Below, piece by piece: positions 1-8,139 of a stretch of 64,000 bases of DNA. The first letter of the stretch is position 1. Every line of letters starts with the position of its first letter. This stretch comes from Cupriavidus nantongensis. Lineage in GTDB: Bacteria > Pseudomonadota > Gammaproteobacteria > Burkholderiales > Burkholderiaceae. Position numbers and translations under genes: made by a program. The DNA lies in assembly GCF_001598055.1 (NCBI RefSeq), contig NZ_CP014845.1:1798001-1862000 (forward strand), in the 5' to 3' direction. The notes beneath the pieces were generated by a model that saw nothing but the letters and a program-made list of their open reading frames with translations, did no database searches and was not told where the DNA came from.

Positions 1-2
1 GG

Positions 3-1028
3 CTGCAGGCTGCATCGGTCAACCTGATGAAGGTCGACGTGGCCGCCGGCGCATCGGTGGACGGCGACGCCAGCGGCATGGTGTGGGCGAATGGCCAGGG
101 CTATGCTGGCCTCGACATCCCGGTCGCCTACTCCAACCTGGTGCGCCTGGACCTGGACGAGCAGGCCGGCGCCGACAGCAAGCTGATCCTGTCGGGTTCC
201 GGCGAGGTCACCGGCTTCGCCTTCGAGGACAACAACTTCGCCACCATCGACGCGTCGGCCCTGAAGGGCAGCGGCGTGACGATCGTGATGGAAGATCCGT
301 CCGACGCGGCAGCGTTCAGCTTCATCGGCTCGGGCCAGCGTGATGTGGTCTACGCCTCGAACAGCGCCGATACGCTCAACGGCGGCGCCGGCGACGACAC
401 GCTGTATGGCAACGGCGGTGCGGACGTGATCAAGGGCGAAGCCGGCAACGACGAACTGTTCGGCGGCGAAGGCAACGACACGCTCGACGGCGGTGCAGGC
501 GATGACTTTATCGCCGGCGGCCTCCACGCCGACGTGCTGACCGGTGGCGCGGGCGCGGACTCGTTCTACTTCAACTTCGACCAGAGCCACCTGGCCGAGG
601 CCGGCAAGTCCACCAACCCGGGCGCTGCGGCCAAGCAGGACGTCATCACCGACTTCAAGGTCGCCGAGGACACCATCCTGGTCGACGTGACCAACCCGCT
701 GGCACAGGGCGACTACGCCATGTACGTGACCAACGCCCCGGGCGGCAACGGCTTCCCGGCATTCGCCTACTACATCGGCGATGGCGTGGACCCGGTCAAC
801 GTGGTGATCCGCGTGGGTACGTACAACGAAGACGGCTCGTTCAACTACAACGCCAACGGCACTGACCTGCAGCTGCTGTTCAACACCGAAGGCGAAGCGT
901 TCAACCCGCTCGACTTCACGCTGAACAACGGCGCCCAGGCCTTCGTACAGGCCGAGCACGAAGTCGCGCTGCTGGGCGCGGCGAACCAGCTGGGCAGCCT
1001 GTCGACCTCGGACCTGGTCTGGGTCTGA
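3..1028 (+). CDS. RTX-repeat (hemolysin-type calcium-binding) protein, C-terminal part
   Basis: The reading frame is open to the left edge of the window, so this is the 3' part of a larger gene; the ATG at 27 is probably internal. The visible part holds glycine/aspartate-rich nonapeptides of the GGxGxDxLx type (for example GGAGDDTLYG, GGEGNDTLDG) at about window residues 120-190. These fold into a calcium-binding parallel beta-roll and mark proteins exported by type I secretion. A roughly 145-residue tail follows, containing a VITDFKV segment typical of the region just after RTX repeats; the uncleaved secretion signal would lie at the extreme C-terminus. The function of the missing N-terminal part (S-layer, adhesin or enzyme) cannot be read here. 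A strong terminator follows the stop codon. Confidence 0.85.
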   Translation: MQAASVNLMKVDVAAGASVDGDASGMVWANGQGYAGLDIPVAYSNLVRLDLDEQAGADSKLILSGSGEVTGFAFEDNNFATIDASALKGSGVTIVMEDPSDAAAFSFIGSGQRDVVYASNSADTLNGGAGDDTLYGNGGADVIKGEAGNDELFGGEGNDTLDGGAGDDFIAGGLHADVLTGGAGADSFYFNFDQSHLAEAGKSTNPGAAAKQDVITDFKVAEDTILVDVTNPLAQGDYAMYVTNAPGGNGFPAFAYYIGDGVDPVNVVIRVGTYNEDGSFNYNANGTDLQLLFNTEGEAFNPLDFTLNNGAQAFVQAEHEVALLGAANQLGSLSTSDLVWV

Positions 1029-1061
1029 TCGTTATCCGGTAGTTGTAGCTTGCAGTGGGAA

Positions 1062-1089
1062 GGGCTGGCCGCGGGCCAGCCCTTTTTTT
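1062..1089 (+). terminator. Rho-independent terminator of the RTX gene
   Basis: A perfect 9-bp stem (GGGCTGGCC at 1062-1070, GGCCAGCCC at 1074-1082) with a 3-nt loop is followed directly by seven T residues (1083-1089), 33 nt after the RTX stop codon. It should end the RTX transcript and insulate the downstream genes. Confidence 0.93.
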
Positions 1090-1160
1090 CCAGTCGGATG
1101 GCAGCACGCCACTGGTCCCGCCTGCGTCCCGCGAACGTATGCGATCGCTCGCAATATCGT

Positions 1161-1382
1161 ATGAATGCCCGCTTCATGATGCCCGATGCCGCTCCTCCCC
1201 GGCCTCCGTTTGTGCTGGTCATGCGCGAAGACGACGGCGGATGGCACGTCCGGATGCTGACCGACGGCTATATCGTCTCGTTGACCGAAACCTTCTCCAC
1301 GCGGCAGGAAGCAGTCGCCGCCGCGGCGGAGGCCTTTCCCAGCCTCCATATCGACGTCGGCAGCCATGGTTCCGGCGGTTGA
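1161..1382 (+). CDS. Small DUF2188-like protein
   Basis: A 73-residue frame starting at ATG 1161; ATGs at 1176 and 1179 are alternatives, and no clear ribosome binding site decides between them. The core reads as a short beta-strand protein with GGWHVR, a following strand, and FSTRQEAVAAAAEAF. This resembles the small DUF2188 family, in which a WxVR strand precedes a helix of the form TxxEAxxAA. Its molecular role is unknown. It lies between the RTX terminator and the kinase gene at 1482. The call rests on pattern only and the frame could be non-coding. Confidence 0.42.
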   Translation: MNARFMMPDAAPPRPPFVLVMREDDGGWHVRMLTDGYIVSLTETFSTRQEAVAAAAEAFPSLHIDVGSHGSGG

Positions 1383-1481
1383 GGCGTCGGGACATCGGCG
1401 CGACGCGCGTTGACGGAGCGAGGAGATATCATTCTGCGCAGTCCCCCGGCGGATCCGGCCCGACCATTGGAAAGCACCAGG

Positions 1482-2303
1482 ATGTTTCCCCAGACCGTTG
1501 CGAGCGCGCTCGACCAGGCCCTGCGCCGCTGGGCACTTGTGCCCGACGCCGAACCCGTCCTGACGCCGACCAGTTGCCTGCAACCGGTGTCATACCAAGG
1601 CCAGCCGGCCATGCTCAAGCTTGCCATGTGCGACGAAGAACGGCGTGGCAATGCCGTCATGGCGTGGTGGAACGGCAGCAAGGCGGCGGCACTGGTCCTG
1701 GCTCAGGGTGACGACGCCGTCGTCATGCAGCGCGCGGAATCCGCAGCTTCGCTCGCGCAGCTTTCGCGGACAGAACGAGACGACGCCGCCATGCGGATCG
1801 CCTGCGCAGTGCTGGAGAGATTGCACGCCCATGCCGCGCCTGGCCGGCCGCCCCTTGTCTCCTTGCGCGACTGGTTTGCGCCATTGACAAACCCGTCCTG
1901 GCCCGACGAAAGCATTCTCCGGTTAGCCGCCACGGTGGCAAAGGACCTGTTGTCGGCCCCCGCCATCGATCAGGTCGTGCTTCACGGCGATATGCACCAT
2001 GGCAACATCCTCCATTTCAGCGAGCAGGGCTGGCTTGCCATCGACCCGAAGGGACTTGTTGGCGACCGCACATTCGATTACGCGAATCTGCTGTGCAACC
2101 CGTCCCGCACGATCGCGGTGGACCGGTTCCAACAGCGCATCGGAATCCTGGTAGAGGCGGCGGGACTTGATCGCCACAGGCTGCTGCGGTGGACGCTGGC
2201 GTGGTCGTGCCTTTCGGCGCTGTGGATGATGGAAGACGGGCTTGCGCCCGAGACCCCACTGGGTATCGCCGCGCTGGCGGCGAGCGAACTCGGGCTGCTG
2301 TGA
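1482..2303 (+). CDS. Aminoglycoside/streptomycin-phosphotransferase-like kinase (APH family)
   Basis: This 273-residue protein has the catalytic core of the aminoglycoside phosphotransferase fold. The catalytic loop is HGDMHHGN (Asp as base, Asn as metal ligand), followed by AIDPKG with the metal-binding Asp, and then GDRTFDYANLL. The IDPKG form, with the preceding LHGD, is typical of the APH(6)/hydroxyurea-kinase branch that includes streptomycin 6-phosphotransferases. An N-terminal segment containing AMLKL could carry the ATP-binding Lys. The frame is open to a TTG at 1410, but ATG 1482 gives a normal family length. Chromosomal members are common in Burkholderiales and many have unknown substrates, so antibiotic resistance is possible but not shown. 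No mobile element is adjacent. Confidence 0.8.
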   Translation: MFPQTVASALDQALRRWALVPDAEPVLTPTSCLQPVSYQGQPAMLKLAMCDEERRGNAVMAWWNGSKAAALVLAQGDDAVVMQRAESAASLAQLSRTERDDAAMRIACAVLERLHAHAAPGRPPLVSLRDWFAPLTNPSWPDESILRLAATVAKDLLSAPAIDQVVLHGDMHHGNILHFSEQGWLAIDPKGLVGDRTFDYANLLCNPSRTIAVDRFQQRIGILVEAAGLDRHRLLRWTLAWSCLSALWMMEDGLAPETPLGIAALAASELGLL

Positions 2304-2327
2304 CGGATCCGGACCGCAGCCCAGTGC

Positions 2328-3272
2328 TCAGGCGAGCGGCCGATACCTGTCACCCCCCACCCCACCATGCACAGGCGCGCCCCCTTCCGGTACCCGCGCG
2401 CTCAGGATCGATCCCGTCGTGGATTCCGTCATCAGCAGCGTCTTGCCGTCATCGCCGCCGAAGCACAGGTTGGTCAACGACGCGCCCACCGGCGTGCGAA
2501 TGACTTCGACCGGCTCGGCGCGATGGTTCAGCACCCAGACATAGCCGAGCCCAGGATTGGCGACCAGCAGGAAACCGTCGGCACGCATGGCCAGCCCGTC
2601 CGGACCGCTCGGCCCGTATGACGTGAAGAACTGGCCCACCTTGCTGACGGAGCCGTCGGCCTGCAGCGGCGCGCGCCACACGCAGTTGCCGCGCGTCATG
2701 GCGACATACAGCACCTTCTCGTCGGGCGACAGCACCAGGCCATTCGGGCTTGGCGCATTGATCAGCAGCACATCGAGCTTGCCCGCGGGCGACAGGCGGT
2801 AGACGCGGCCAGTGGGGTCATGCATGCCGGTCTGGCCCTGGTCCGTGAAGTACAGGTTGCCCGCCGAATCGAAGGTCAGGTCGTTGACGCCGCGGAAGCG
2901 TTCCGAATTCCGGCGTTCCAGGAACGGCGTCACCGCCCCGGTCTTCGGGTTCAGCCGCATCAGCCCGTTGCGGTAGTCGGTCATCAGGAAGTCGCCGCCG
3001 GCCAGGCGCTTCATGCCGTTCGGCTCGCCGTCGTATTCGGCCACCAGTTCCCAGTCGCCCTGCAGCGATACGCGGAACACGCGGCCATAGGGAATATCGG
3101 TGACCCACAGGTGGCCGTCCGCCCAGACGGGGCCTTCGAGGAATGACTCCGTTACCGCGCCGCCGCGATTGGCCAGCGACCACGCGTTGTCCCGGTCCTG
3201 CCGCCGAAACGATTCCGGCAGGCGGGTAAGCACCGCGGCGTCGCGGACGGTGGGTTGCTGGAGCAGCAGCAT
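2328..3272 (-). CDS. SMP-30/gluconolactonase family lactonase
   Basis: A 314-residue six-bladed beta-propeller of the SMP-30/gluconolactonase/LRE family. Family metal-site motifs are visible in order: EGPVW near the N-terminus (metal Glu), GVNDLTFDSAGNLYFTD in the middle (Asn), PNGLVLSPD (Asn/Asp), and GPDGLAMRADG. Such enzymes open sugar or aldonic lactones using Ca2+ or Zn2+. The start at 3272 is chosen because GGGGA lies just upstream and because further upstream the frame enters the end of the Bug gene, whose stop is 23 nt away. It is the last gene of the five-gene minus-strand catabolic operon, which suggests that the pathway substrate passes through a lactone. Confidence 0.88.
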   Translation of the reverse strand: MLLLQQPTVRDAAVLTRLPESFRRQDRDNAWSLANRGGAVTESFLEGPVWADGHLWVTDIPYGRVFRVSLQGDWELVAEYDGEPNGMKRLAGGDFLMTDYRNGLMRLNPKTGAVTPFLERRNSERFRGVNDLTFDSAGNLYFTDQGQTGMHDPTGRVYRLSPAGKLDVLLINAPSPNGLVLSPDEKVLYVAMTRGNCVWRAPLQADGSVSKVGQFFTSYGPSGPDGLAMRADGFLLVANPGLGYVWVLNHRAEPVEVIRTPVGASLTNLCFGGDDGKTLLMTESTTGSILSARVPEGGAPVHGGVGGDRYRPLA

Positions 3273-3295
3273 CGTGGTCCCCGCTGTTACTTGCG

Positions 3296-4267
3296 TTACT
3301 GCTTTTCGATATTGGCCTTCTGTGCCACGGCCGCCCATTGCGCGGTTTCCCGCTGGATCAGCTGTGCGAACCCGCTGCTGTCCAGGCTGCCCGGCTGCGA
3401 ACCCATTTGTGCCAGGAATTGCTTCATGTCAGGCGATAGTAGCGCTTTTTGAATTTCTGCCTGCAGGCGGATGATCACCTCCGCAGGCGTTCCCTTCGGC
3501 GCCGCCAGGCCCGACCAGTTGAACAGGTTGAACGTCGGCAGTCCGGCTTCCGCGAAGGTCGGCACATTGGGGAACACCTCGAGCCGGCTCTTGCCGCTGA
3601 TGCCAAGCAGCCGCATCTGGTTGCCCTTGACCTGTGCCAGCGCGGTCGGCGTCGACACCACCAGCAGGTCGACGCTGCCGCCCAGCAGGCCGACCATGGC
3701 TTCGCCGGCGCCCTTGTACGGCACGTGCGTCAGCTTGATTCCGGCGGCCTGCTGGAAGGCCTCGGCGGAGAAGTGCGGCGAGCTGCCCGGGCCGCCCGTG
3801 CCAAATGTCACCTCACCCGGATGCGCCTTGGCGTATTGGATCAGCGAGGCCAGGTCCTTGAAGCGAGAATCGGCCTTGACTCCCACCACGACCGGCGAGA
3901 ACGCGAACGGCGCGATCGGCACCAGCGCGGTCTGGTGGTCCCAGTTCAGTTTCTTGAACACATAGGGTAGCGTGGTGTAGGAGTTGTCATTGGCCAGCAG
4001 CGTATAGCCGTCGGCCGGCGCTTTGACGACCAGCGTGGTGCCGATAGTGCCGGAAGCGCCCGGCTTGTTCTCGACCACGAAACTCTGGCCGGTCTGCTCG
4101 GTAAGCTTTTGCGCGACCTTGCGCGTCACCACATCGACGGCGCCGCCCGGGGGATTCGGCACGACAATGCGCACAGGCTTGTCCGGGTAGGCCGCCAACG
4201 CCGGCGCCGCACTGGCAGCGGCAATCGCGGCGGCCACTGCAAACAGACCAAATTTACGATGAACCAT
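3296..4267 (-). CDS. Bug/TctC-family periplasmic solute-binding protein (1)
   Basis: About 323 residues, with an N-terminal signal peptide ending near ALAAYPDKP. Bug-family hallmarks follow: PDKPVRIVVPNPPGGAVD, FVVENKPGASGTIGT, VKAPADGYTLL, THVPYKGAGEAM and a C-terminal region with AEAGLPTF. Bug receptors bind carboxylated solutes in the periplasm and are greatly expanded in Burkholderiales, mostly without a partner transporter. AGGAGA lies upstream of two adjacent ATGs (4270 and 4267); the second has the better spacing. It is the fourth gene of the operon, 94 nt after the dehydrogenase. No TctA/TctB membrane partner is encoded nearby, so uptake must use a distant transporter or the protein acts as a sensor. 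Confidence 0.92.
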   Translation of the reverse strand: MVHRKFGLFAVAAAIAAASAAPALAAYPDKPVRIVVPNPPGGAVDVVTRKVAQKLTEQTGQSFVVENKPGASGTIGTTLVVKAPADGYTLLANDNSYTTLPYVFKKLNWDHQTALVPIAPFAFSPVVVGVKADSRFKDLASLIQYAKAHPGEVTFGTGGPGSSPHFSAEAFQQAAGIKLTHVPYKGAGEAMVGLLGGSVDLLVVSTPTALAQVKGNQMRLLGISGKSRLEVFPNVPTFAEAGLPTFNLFNWSGLAAPKGTPAEVIIRLQAEIQKALLSPDMKQFLAQMGSQPGSLDSSGFAQLIQRETAQWAAVAQKANIEKQ

Positions 4268-4361
4268 CATTGTCTCCTGGCAGCCGCGGCCGATCCGGCT
4301 TGATGTCAGCCGGCCGCGATGCCCGCATGTTTTATTGCCCAATGAAACGTCGATGCCTCGC

Positions 4362-5297
4362 TCAGACCGCCGTGGCAGAGTCCTGCAGCACGGCAAGCAC
4401 GTTCTTCGCGGCCCCCACCCCCATGTTCACGTACGCCGCATCGCTGACGCCGCCGATATGCGGCGACAGGATGACGTTCGGGAGATTCTGGAACGGATGT
4501 GGCACGGCCATCGGCTCGACCGCGAAGCTGTCGAGTCCGGCCGCGTAGAGCCTGCCGTCGAGCGCCTCGGCCAGCGCGGGCTCGTCGATCAGGCCGCCGC
4601 GCGCGGTGTTGACCAGGATCGCGCCTGGCTTGAACAGGGCCAGGGTCTCGCGGTTGAGCATGCCGCGGTTTTCGTCGGTCAGCGGGCAGTGCAGCGACAC
4701 CACGTCCGCTGCCTGGTAGAGCTGCGGCAGTTCGCTGACCAATGTGACACCTGCGGGCACGGCCTTCGCATAAGGGTCGAAGGCGATCACGCGCATGCCC
4801 ATGACCAGGCCTGTCACCGCGACGCGGCGGCCGATTTCGCCCAGGCCGACGATGCCCAGGGTGCGGCCATTGAGCTCGATGGTCTTGTGCGTCGACTTGT
4901 CCCAATAGCCCGCGCGCATGCGCGCGTTCAGCTGCGGCACCGACTTGGCACAGGCGAGGATCAGCGCCCAGGCATGTTCGGCCACCGCGGCGGCGTTGGC
5001 GCCGACCGCGGCCTTCACCGCGATGCCGCGCTCGGCCGCGGCCTTCTGGTCGATCACGTCGATGCCGCTGCCGTGCTTCGAGATCACCTTCAAGGCCGGC
5101 GCCGCGTCCATGACCTCGGCCGTCACGCTGCCATAGCGCACGATGATGCCGACCGGGTTGTGCTGCCGCGCCAGCGCGACCAGCTCGGCGCTCTGCGGCT
5201 TCTTGCCCGCGAACACGATCTGGTAGTCGCCAAGCAGCGCGAGCGCTTCCGGTGCCAGGTCCGCACCCGTGACGATAATGACGTCCTTGCCGGTCAC
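4362..5297 (-). CDS. D-isomer-specific 2-hydroxyacid dehydrogenase
   Basis: A 311-residue member of the D-2-hydroxyacid dehydrogenase family (phosphoglycerate dehydrogenase-like). The NAD-binding Rossmann motif is GIVGLGEIGRR. The catalytic triad is visible as Arg in NTARGG, Glu in FAVEP and His in SPHIGG. It lacks the C-terminal ACT domain of SerA, which argues for a catabolic hydroxyacid dehydrogenase and not serine biosynthesis. Its start overlaps the stop of the upstream RraA-like gene by 4 nt, indicating translational coupling. With the neighbouring aldolase-like protein and lactonase it probably oxidises or reduces a sugar-acid-derived 2-hydroxy/2-oxo acid. The substrate is not identifiable. 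Confidence 0.9.
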   Translation of the reverse strand: MTGKDVIIVTGADLAPEALALLGDYQIVFAGKKPQSAELVALARQHNPVGIIVRYGSVTAEVMDAAPALKVISKHGSGIDVIDQKAAAERGIAVKAAVGANAAAVAEHAWALILACAKSVPQLNARMRAGYWDKSTHKTIELNGRTLGIVGLGEIGRRVAVTGLVMGMRVIAFDPYAKAVPAGVTLVSELPQLYQAADVVSLHCPLTDENRGMLNRETLALFKPGAILVNTARGGLIDEPALAEALDGRLYAAGLDSFAVEPMAVPHPFQNLPNVILSPHIGGVSDAAYVNMGVGAAKNVLAVLQDSATAV

Positions 5298-5977
5298 AGC
5301 GCTTCTCCCTGCTTCAGCACGCCGGCCGTCACCAGCGATGCCAGCAGCCAGGGCGCGGTGGTATTGCCCTCCTTGATCTGCGCGATGCGCATGGCTTCGG
5401 CCTCTTCCTTCTTCGCCGCGGCATCGAGCAGCGCTTCGATCTTGCCGCGCTCGACCACGACCAGGCCGTCGGCATCGCCGCAGATATAGTCGCCGGGGTT
5501 CACCGTGACGCCGCCGACGGAAATCGGGTGACCGATGCGGCCGCCGACTTCCTTGGTCGGGCCGTTGGGATTGGTGCCGACCGAAAACACCGGGAACTGC
5601 ATGTCCTCCAGTTCCAGGCTGTCACGCACGGCGCCATCGATCACGACGCCGGCCAGCCCGCGCTGGCGCGCGGCATGCATCATGATCGTTCCCATCAGCG
5701 CGGAGGTCTGGTCGCCCTTGCCGTCCACCACCAGCACATCGCCGGGCTGCGCCAGCGCCAGCGCGGCGTGGATCATCAGGTTGTCGCCGGGGCGGACTTC
5801 GACGGTGAAGGCGGGGCCGGCGACCTTCATGGTCGGGCGCAGGGCGCGGATGCGGCCATGCAGGGCGCCGCGGCGTCCGCCGACATCCGACAGGATCGCC
5901 GGCTGGAAGCGGGCGGCACGCTCGACCACGGCGGCGGGCACGCGCTCGAACGATTTGATGATGTTGGGCAAGCTCAT
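5294..5977 (-). CDS. RraA-like / HMG-CHA aldolase family protein
   Basis: A 227-residue protein of the RraA/4-hydroxy-4-methyl-2-oxoglutarate aldolase superfamily (often mis-labelled dimethylmenaquinone methyltransferase). Family motifs are PGDVLVVDGKGD, GLAGVVIDGAVRD with the active-site Arg-Asp pair, and GDYICGDADGLVVV. Family enzymes are metal-dependent and cleave or decarboxylate 2-oxo acids, releasing pyruvate. The start at 5977 has GGAG eight nt upstream. Placement between a Bug receptor and a 2-hydroxyacid dehydrogenase argues for a carbon-catabolic aldolase or decarboxylase, not the RNase E regulator RraA. It overlaps the next gene by 4 nt. Confidence 0.87.
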   Translation of the reverse strand: MSLPNIIKSFERVPAAVVERAARFQPAILSDVGGRRGALHGRIRALRPTMKVAGPAFTVEVRPGDNLMIHAALALAQPGDVLVVDGKGDQTSALMGTIMMHAARQRGLAGVVIDGAVRDSLELEDMQFPVFSVGTNPNGPTKEVGGRIGHPISVGGVTVNPGDYICGDADGLVVVERGKIEALLDAAAKKEEAEAMRIAQIKEGNTTAPWLLASLVTAGVLKQGEAL

Positions 5978-6020
5978 GGAAAACTCCGGCAAGATGAAAG
6001 GGATAGGCGTCGGCAATCGA

Positions 6021-6998
6021 TCAGTCCAGCTTGGCGCCGGAGGTCTTGATGACCGCGGCCCAGCGTCCGATGTCCTGCCGGATCAGCGCGGTGAAGGCTT
6101 CGGGCGTGCCCGTCAGCACCGACGCGCCTTGCTCGCTCAGCTTCCTGGCCAGCGCCGGCGACTGCAGCGCCTTGTTGAACTCGGCATTGAGCCGCACCAC
6201 GATGTCCTTCGGCGTCGCGGCCGGCGCGACAAAGCCGAACCAGGTCGCCGTCTCGAAGCCGGGATAGCCGGACTCGGCTACGGTCGGCACCTGCGGCAGG
6301 TCCGCCACGCGCTTCGCTGACGTCACGGCCAGCGGCCGCAGCTTGTTGTTCTTGATATGGCCGAGCAGCGTCGGCACCGACGCCATGTACAGGTCCACCT
6401 GCCCGCCCATCAGGTCATTGACCGCCTGGGCCGCGCCCTTGTACGGCACATGGGTAAACCTGACCTTCGCGGTGCTTTGCAGCTGCTCGCCGCCAAGGTG
6501 GGCGACGGTGCCATTGCCGGGCGAAGCGAAATTCAGCGATGCCGGCTTGGCCCGGGCGGCCTGGATGACGTCCTTCATGCTCTTGTACGGCGAGTTGACG
6601 TGCGTCACCAGCACCAGCGGCGCGGAGGCGACCAGGCTGACCGGCGCCAGGTCCTTCAACGGGTCATACGGCAGCCGCTCGTACAGCGAGGCATTGATGG
6701 CCAGGTTGCTGGTCTGCCCCAGGGCGATGGTGTAGCCGTCGGCCGGCGCCTTGGCCGCCGCGTCGACGCCGAGGTTGCCGCCGGAACCCGGCTTGTTTTC
6801 CACGACAAAGACCCAGCCGGTCGACCTGGCCACGGTATTGGTCACCTCGCGCGCGATGATGTCGGTGCCACCGCCGGCCGGAAACGGCACGATCACGCGG
6901 ATGGGCTTGGTGGGATATGGCGACGCGGCGTAGACGCTGGCGGATGCCATCAGCAGGGTGGCAAGGGCCAGGATGACGCGGCGGGATGTCGACTGCAT
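6021..6998 (-). CDS. Bug/TctC-family periplasmic solute-binding protein (2)
   Basis: A 325-residue Bug-family receptor and the first gene of the minus-strand operon. It has a signal peptide with a hydrophobic core (VILALATLLMASASVYA), then PTKPIRVIVPFPAGGGTD, FVVENKPGSGGNLG, AKAPADGYTIALG and VRFTHVPYKGAAQAV, all family landmarks. ATG 6998 has GGAG at good spacing; an ATG at 7061 would place 21 residues before the signal peptide and is rejected. It differs clearly from the second Bug protein of the operon, so the two may bind different intermediates of one pathway. Expression is probably controlled by the divergent IclR regulator. Confidence 0.92.
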   Translation of the reverse strand: MQSTSRRVILALATLLMASASVYAASPYPTKPIRVIVPFPAGGGTDIIAREVTNTVARSTGWVFVVENKPGSGGNLGVDAAAKAPADGYTIALGQTSNLAINASLYERLPYDPLKDLAPVSLVASAPLVLVTHVNSPYKSMKDVIQAARAKPASLNFASPGNGTVAHLGGEQLQSTAKVRFTHVPYKGAAQAVNDLMGGQVDLYMASVPTLLGHIKNNKLRPLAVTSAKRVADLPQVPTVAESGYPGFETATWFGFVAPAATPKDIVVRLNAEFNKALQSPALARKLSEQGASVLTGTPEAFTALIRQDIGRWAAVIKTSGAKLD

Positions 6999-7033
6999 GG
7001 GTGTCTCCGAATCTGGTTTCGTTGTGATTCGGA

Positions 7034-7073
7034 TTGTGGTGCATCGTTTCACAGCATACAATGCCGTTTCACA
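7034..7073. promoter_or_regulatory. Divergent bug/iclR control region with repeated CGTTTCACA
   Basis: The spacer between the Bug operon and iclR holds two identical 9-mers, CGTTTCACA at 7045-7053 and 7065-7073, exactly 20 bp (two helical turns) apart. A plausible iclR sigma70 -10 element (TACAAT, 7057-7062) lies between them, with a weak -35 (TTGTGG, 7034-7039) 17 bp upstream. The repeats would therefore flank or overlap the promoter. They are a good candidate for the IclR operator, which by analogy with the family would autoregulate iclR and control the operon. This is inferred from sequence layout only. Confidence 0.5.
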
Positions 7074-7094
7074 CAGTGCACCGCATTTCGTGCC

Positions 7095-7868
7095 ATGAAC
7101 CCAAAAAGTGATCCCACCACCGCCTCAAGCGCTGACGAAGGCTCCTGCGCCGTGATCGCGGTGACCCGCGCGCTACGCGTGCTGGAAGCCTTCGGCGTCA
7201 ACGACCCGCAGCTGTCGCTGGCCGAGTTGAGCCGGCGCACCGGCATCCACAAGACCACCGTGCTGCGGCTGGCGCGCACACTGGCGGCGGACAACTACCT
7301 GGTGCAGAAGGAAGACGGCAACTGGCGCCTTGGCCGCGCGGCCGGCTGGCTCGGCGCGTGCTACCAGGCCACCTTCAACGTGCAGGAAGTGGTCGAGCCG
7401 GTGCTGCGGGAATTGACGATCAAGACCGGTGAAAGCGCTTCGTTCTACGTGCGCGAGGGCCAGCAGCGAACCTGCCTGGTCCGGGTCGAGGGCCCGCAGG
7501 CGATCCGCCATCACGTCCGGATCGGCGCGGCGCTGCCGCTGGACAGCGGCTCGCCAGGGCGGGTCATCCTGGCGTTTTCGGGCGAGCCGGGGGAGCTTTA
7601 CGAGATGATCCGGCGCCGCGGCTTCCACCTGTCGCTCGGTGAGCGCGAGCCCGAAGTCTCCAGCGTGTCGGCGCCGGTGTTCGGATTGCACTGGCGCCTG
7701 CTGGGGTCGATGTGCATTTCCGGGCCGACTTCCCGCCTCGGCGAAGCGCGGCTGCTGGAACTGGCGCAGACCGTGGTCGACGCCGCGAACAAGCTTTCCT
7801 ATGCGATGGCGGGCAGTCAGCGGCCCGCGCTGCAAGGCGACAGGCAGCCGGCAACCTGGCATCCCTGA
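7095..7868 (+). CDS. IclR-family transcriptional regulator
   Basis: A 257-residue IclR-type regulator. The N-terminal winged helix-turn-helix is visible at about residues 30-75 (LSLAELSRRTGIHKTTVLRL), followed by an effector-binding domain with VRVEGPQAIRHHVRIG and LPLDSGSPGRVILAF, the usual entry into the IclR ligand pocket. IclR proteins generally control catabolic operons next to them in response to a small acid. This one is divergent from the Bug/aldolase/dehydrogenase/lactonase operon and is its obvious regulator. The ATG at 7095 is the first in frame after the proposed promoter. The last 20 residues are polar and not typical of the family. Confidence 0.9.
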   Translation: MNPKSDPTTASSADEGSCAVIAVTRALRVLEAFGVNDPQLSLAELSRRTGIHKTTVLRLARTLAADNYLVQKEDGNWRLGRAAGWLGACYQATFNVQEVVEPVLRELTIKTGESASFYVREGQQRTCLVRVEGPQAIRHHVRIGAALPLDSGSPGRVILAFSGEPGELYEMIRRRGFHLSLGEREPEVSSVSAPVFGLHWRLLGSMCISGPTSRLGEARLLELAQTVVDAANKLSYAMAGSQRPALQGDRQPATWHP

Positions 7869-8046
7869 CCGGCCCCGTCTTGCATTCCCGGCCGGACACC
7901 GTGCCGGCTCCCTGCGCCCTTCCTGGGCTTGCCACGTCATTGCGCGCAGCCGCCGCCATTCCGCTGCGCCAGCAACTTTTCCTGCATTTCGGCACGAATT
8001 CAGCAACAAATATCCCTGTTATCTGATTAACCTGCCCGCTCTTTTC

Positions 8047-8067
8047 CGTTTGCGTGCGCCGCAAACG
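8047..8067. promoter_or_regulatory. Perfect inverted repeat upstream of the amino-acid permease
   Basis: CGTTTGCG (8047-8054) and CGCAAACG (8060-8067) form a perfect 8-bp inverted repeat around a 5-bp spacer, 73 bp before the permease start, in the 271-nt spacer after iclR. It has no following T-tract, so it is more like a repressor or activator operator than a terminator. The binding protein is unknown. Confidence 0.4.
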
Positions 8068-8139
8068 CAAAAGTTCTCTGCCCCCGCCAGCCCCACAAGG
8101 ACTGGCGCGGCCATTCAGATCACACGGAGACAACGAACA

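Noticed and set aside
4397..5489. Plus-strand frames opposite the hydroxyacid dehydrogenase
   Set aside because: Shadow frames in high-GC DNA; the minus-strand gene has a complete catalytic triad and Rossmann motif.
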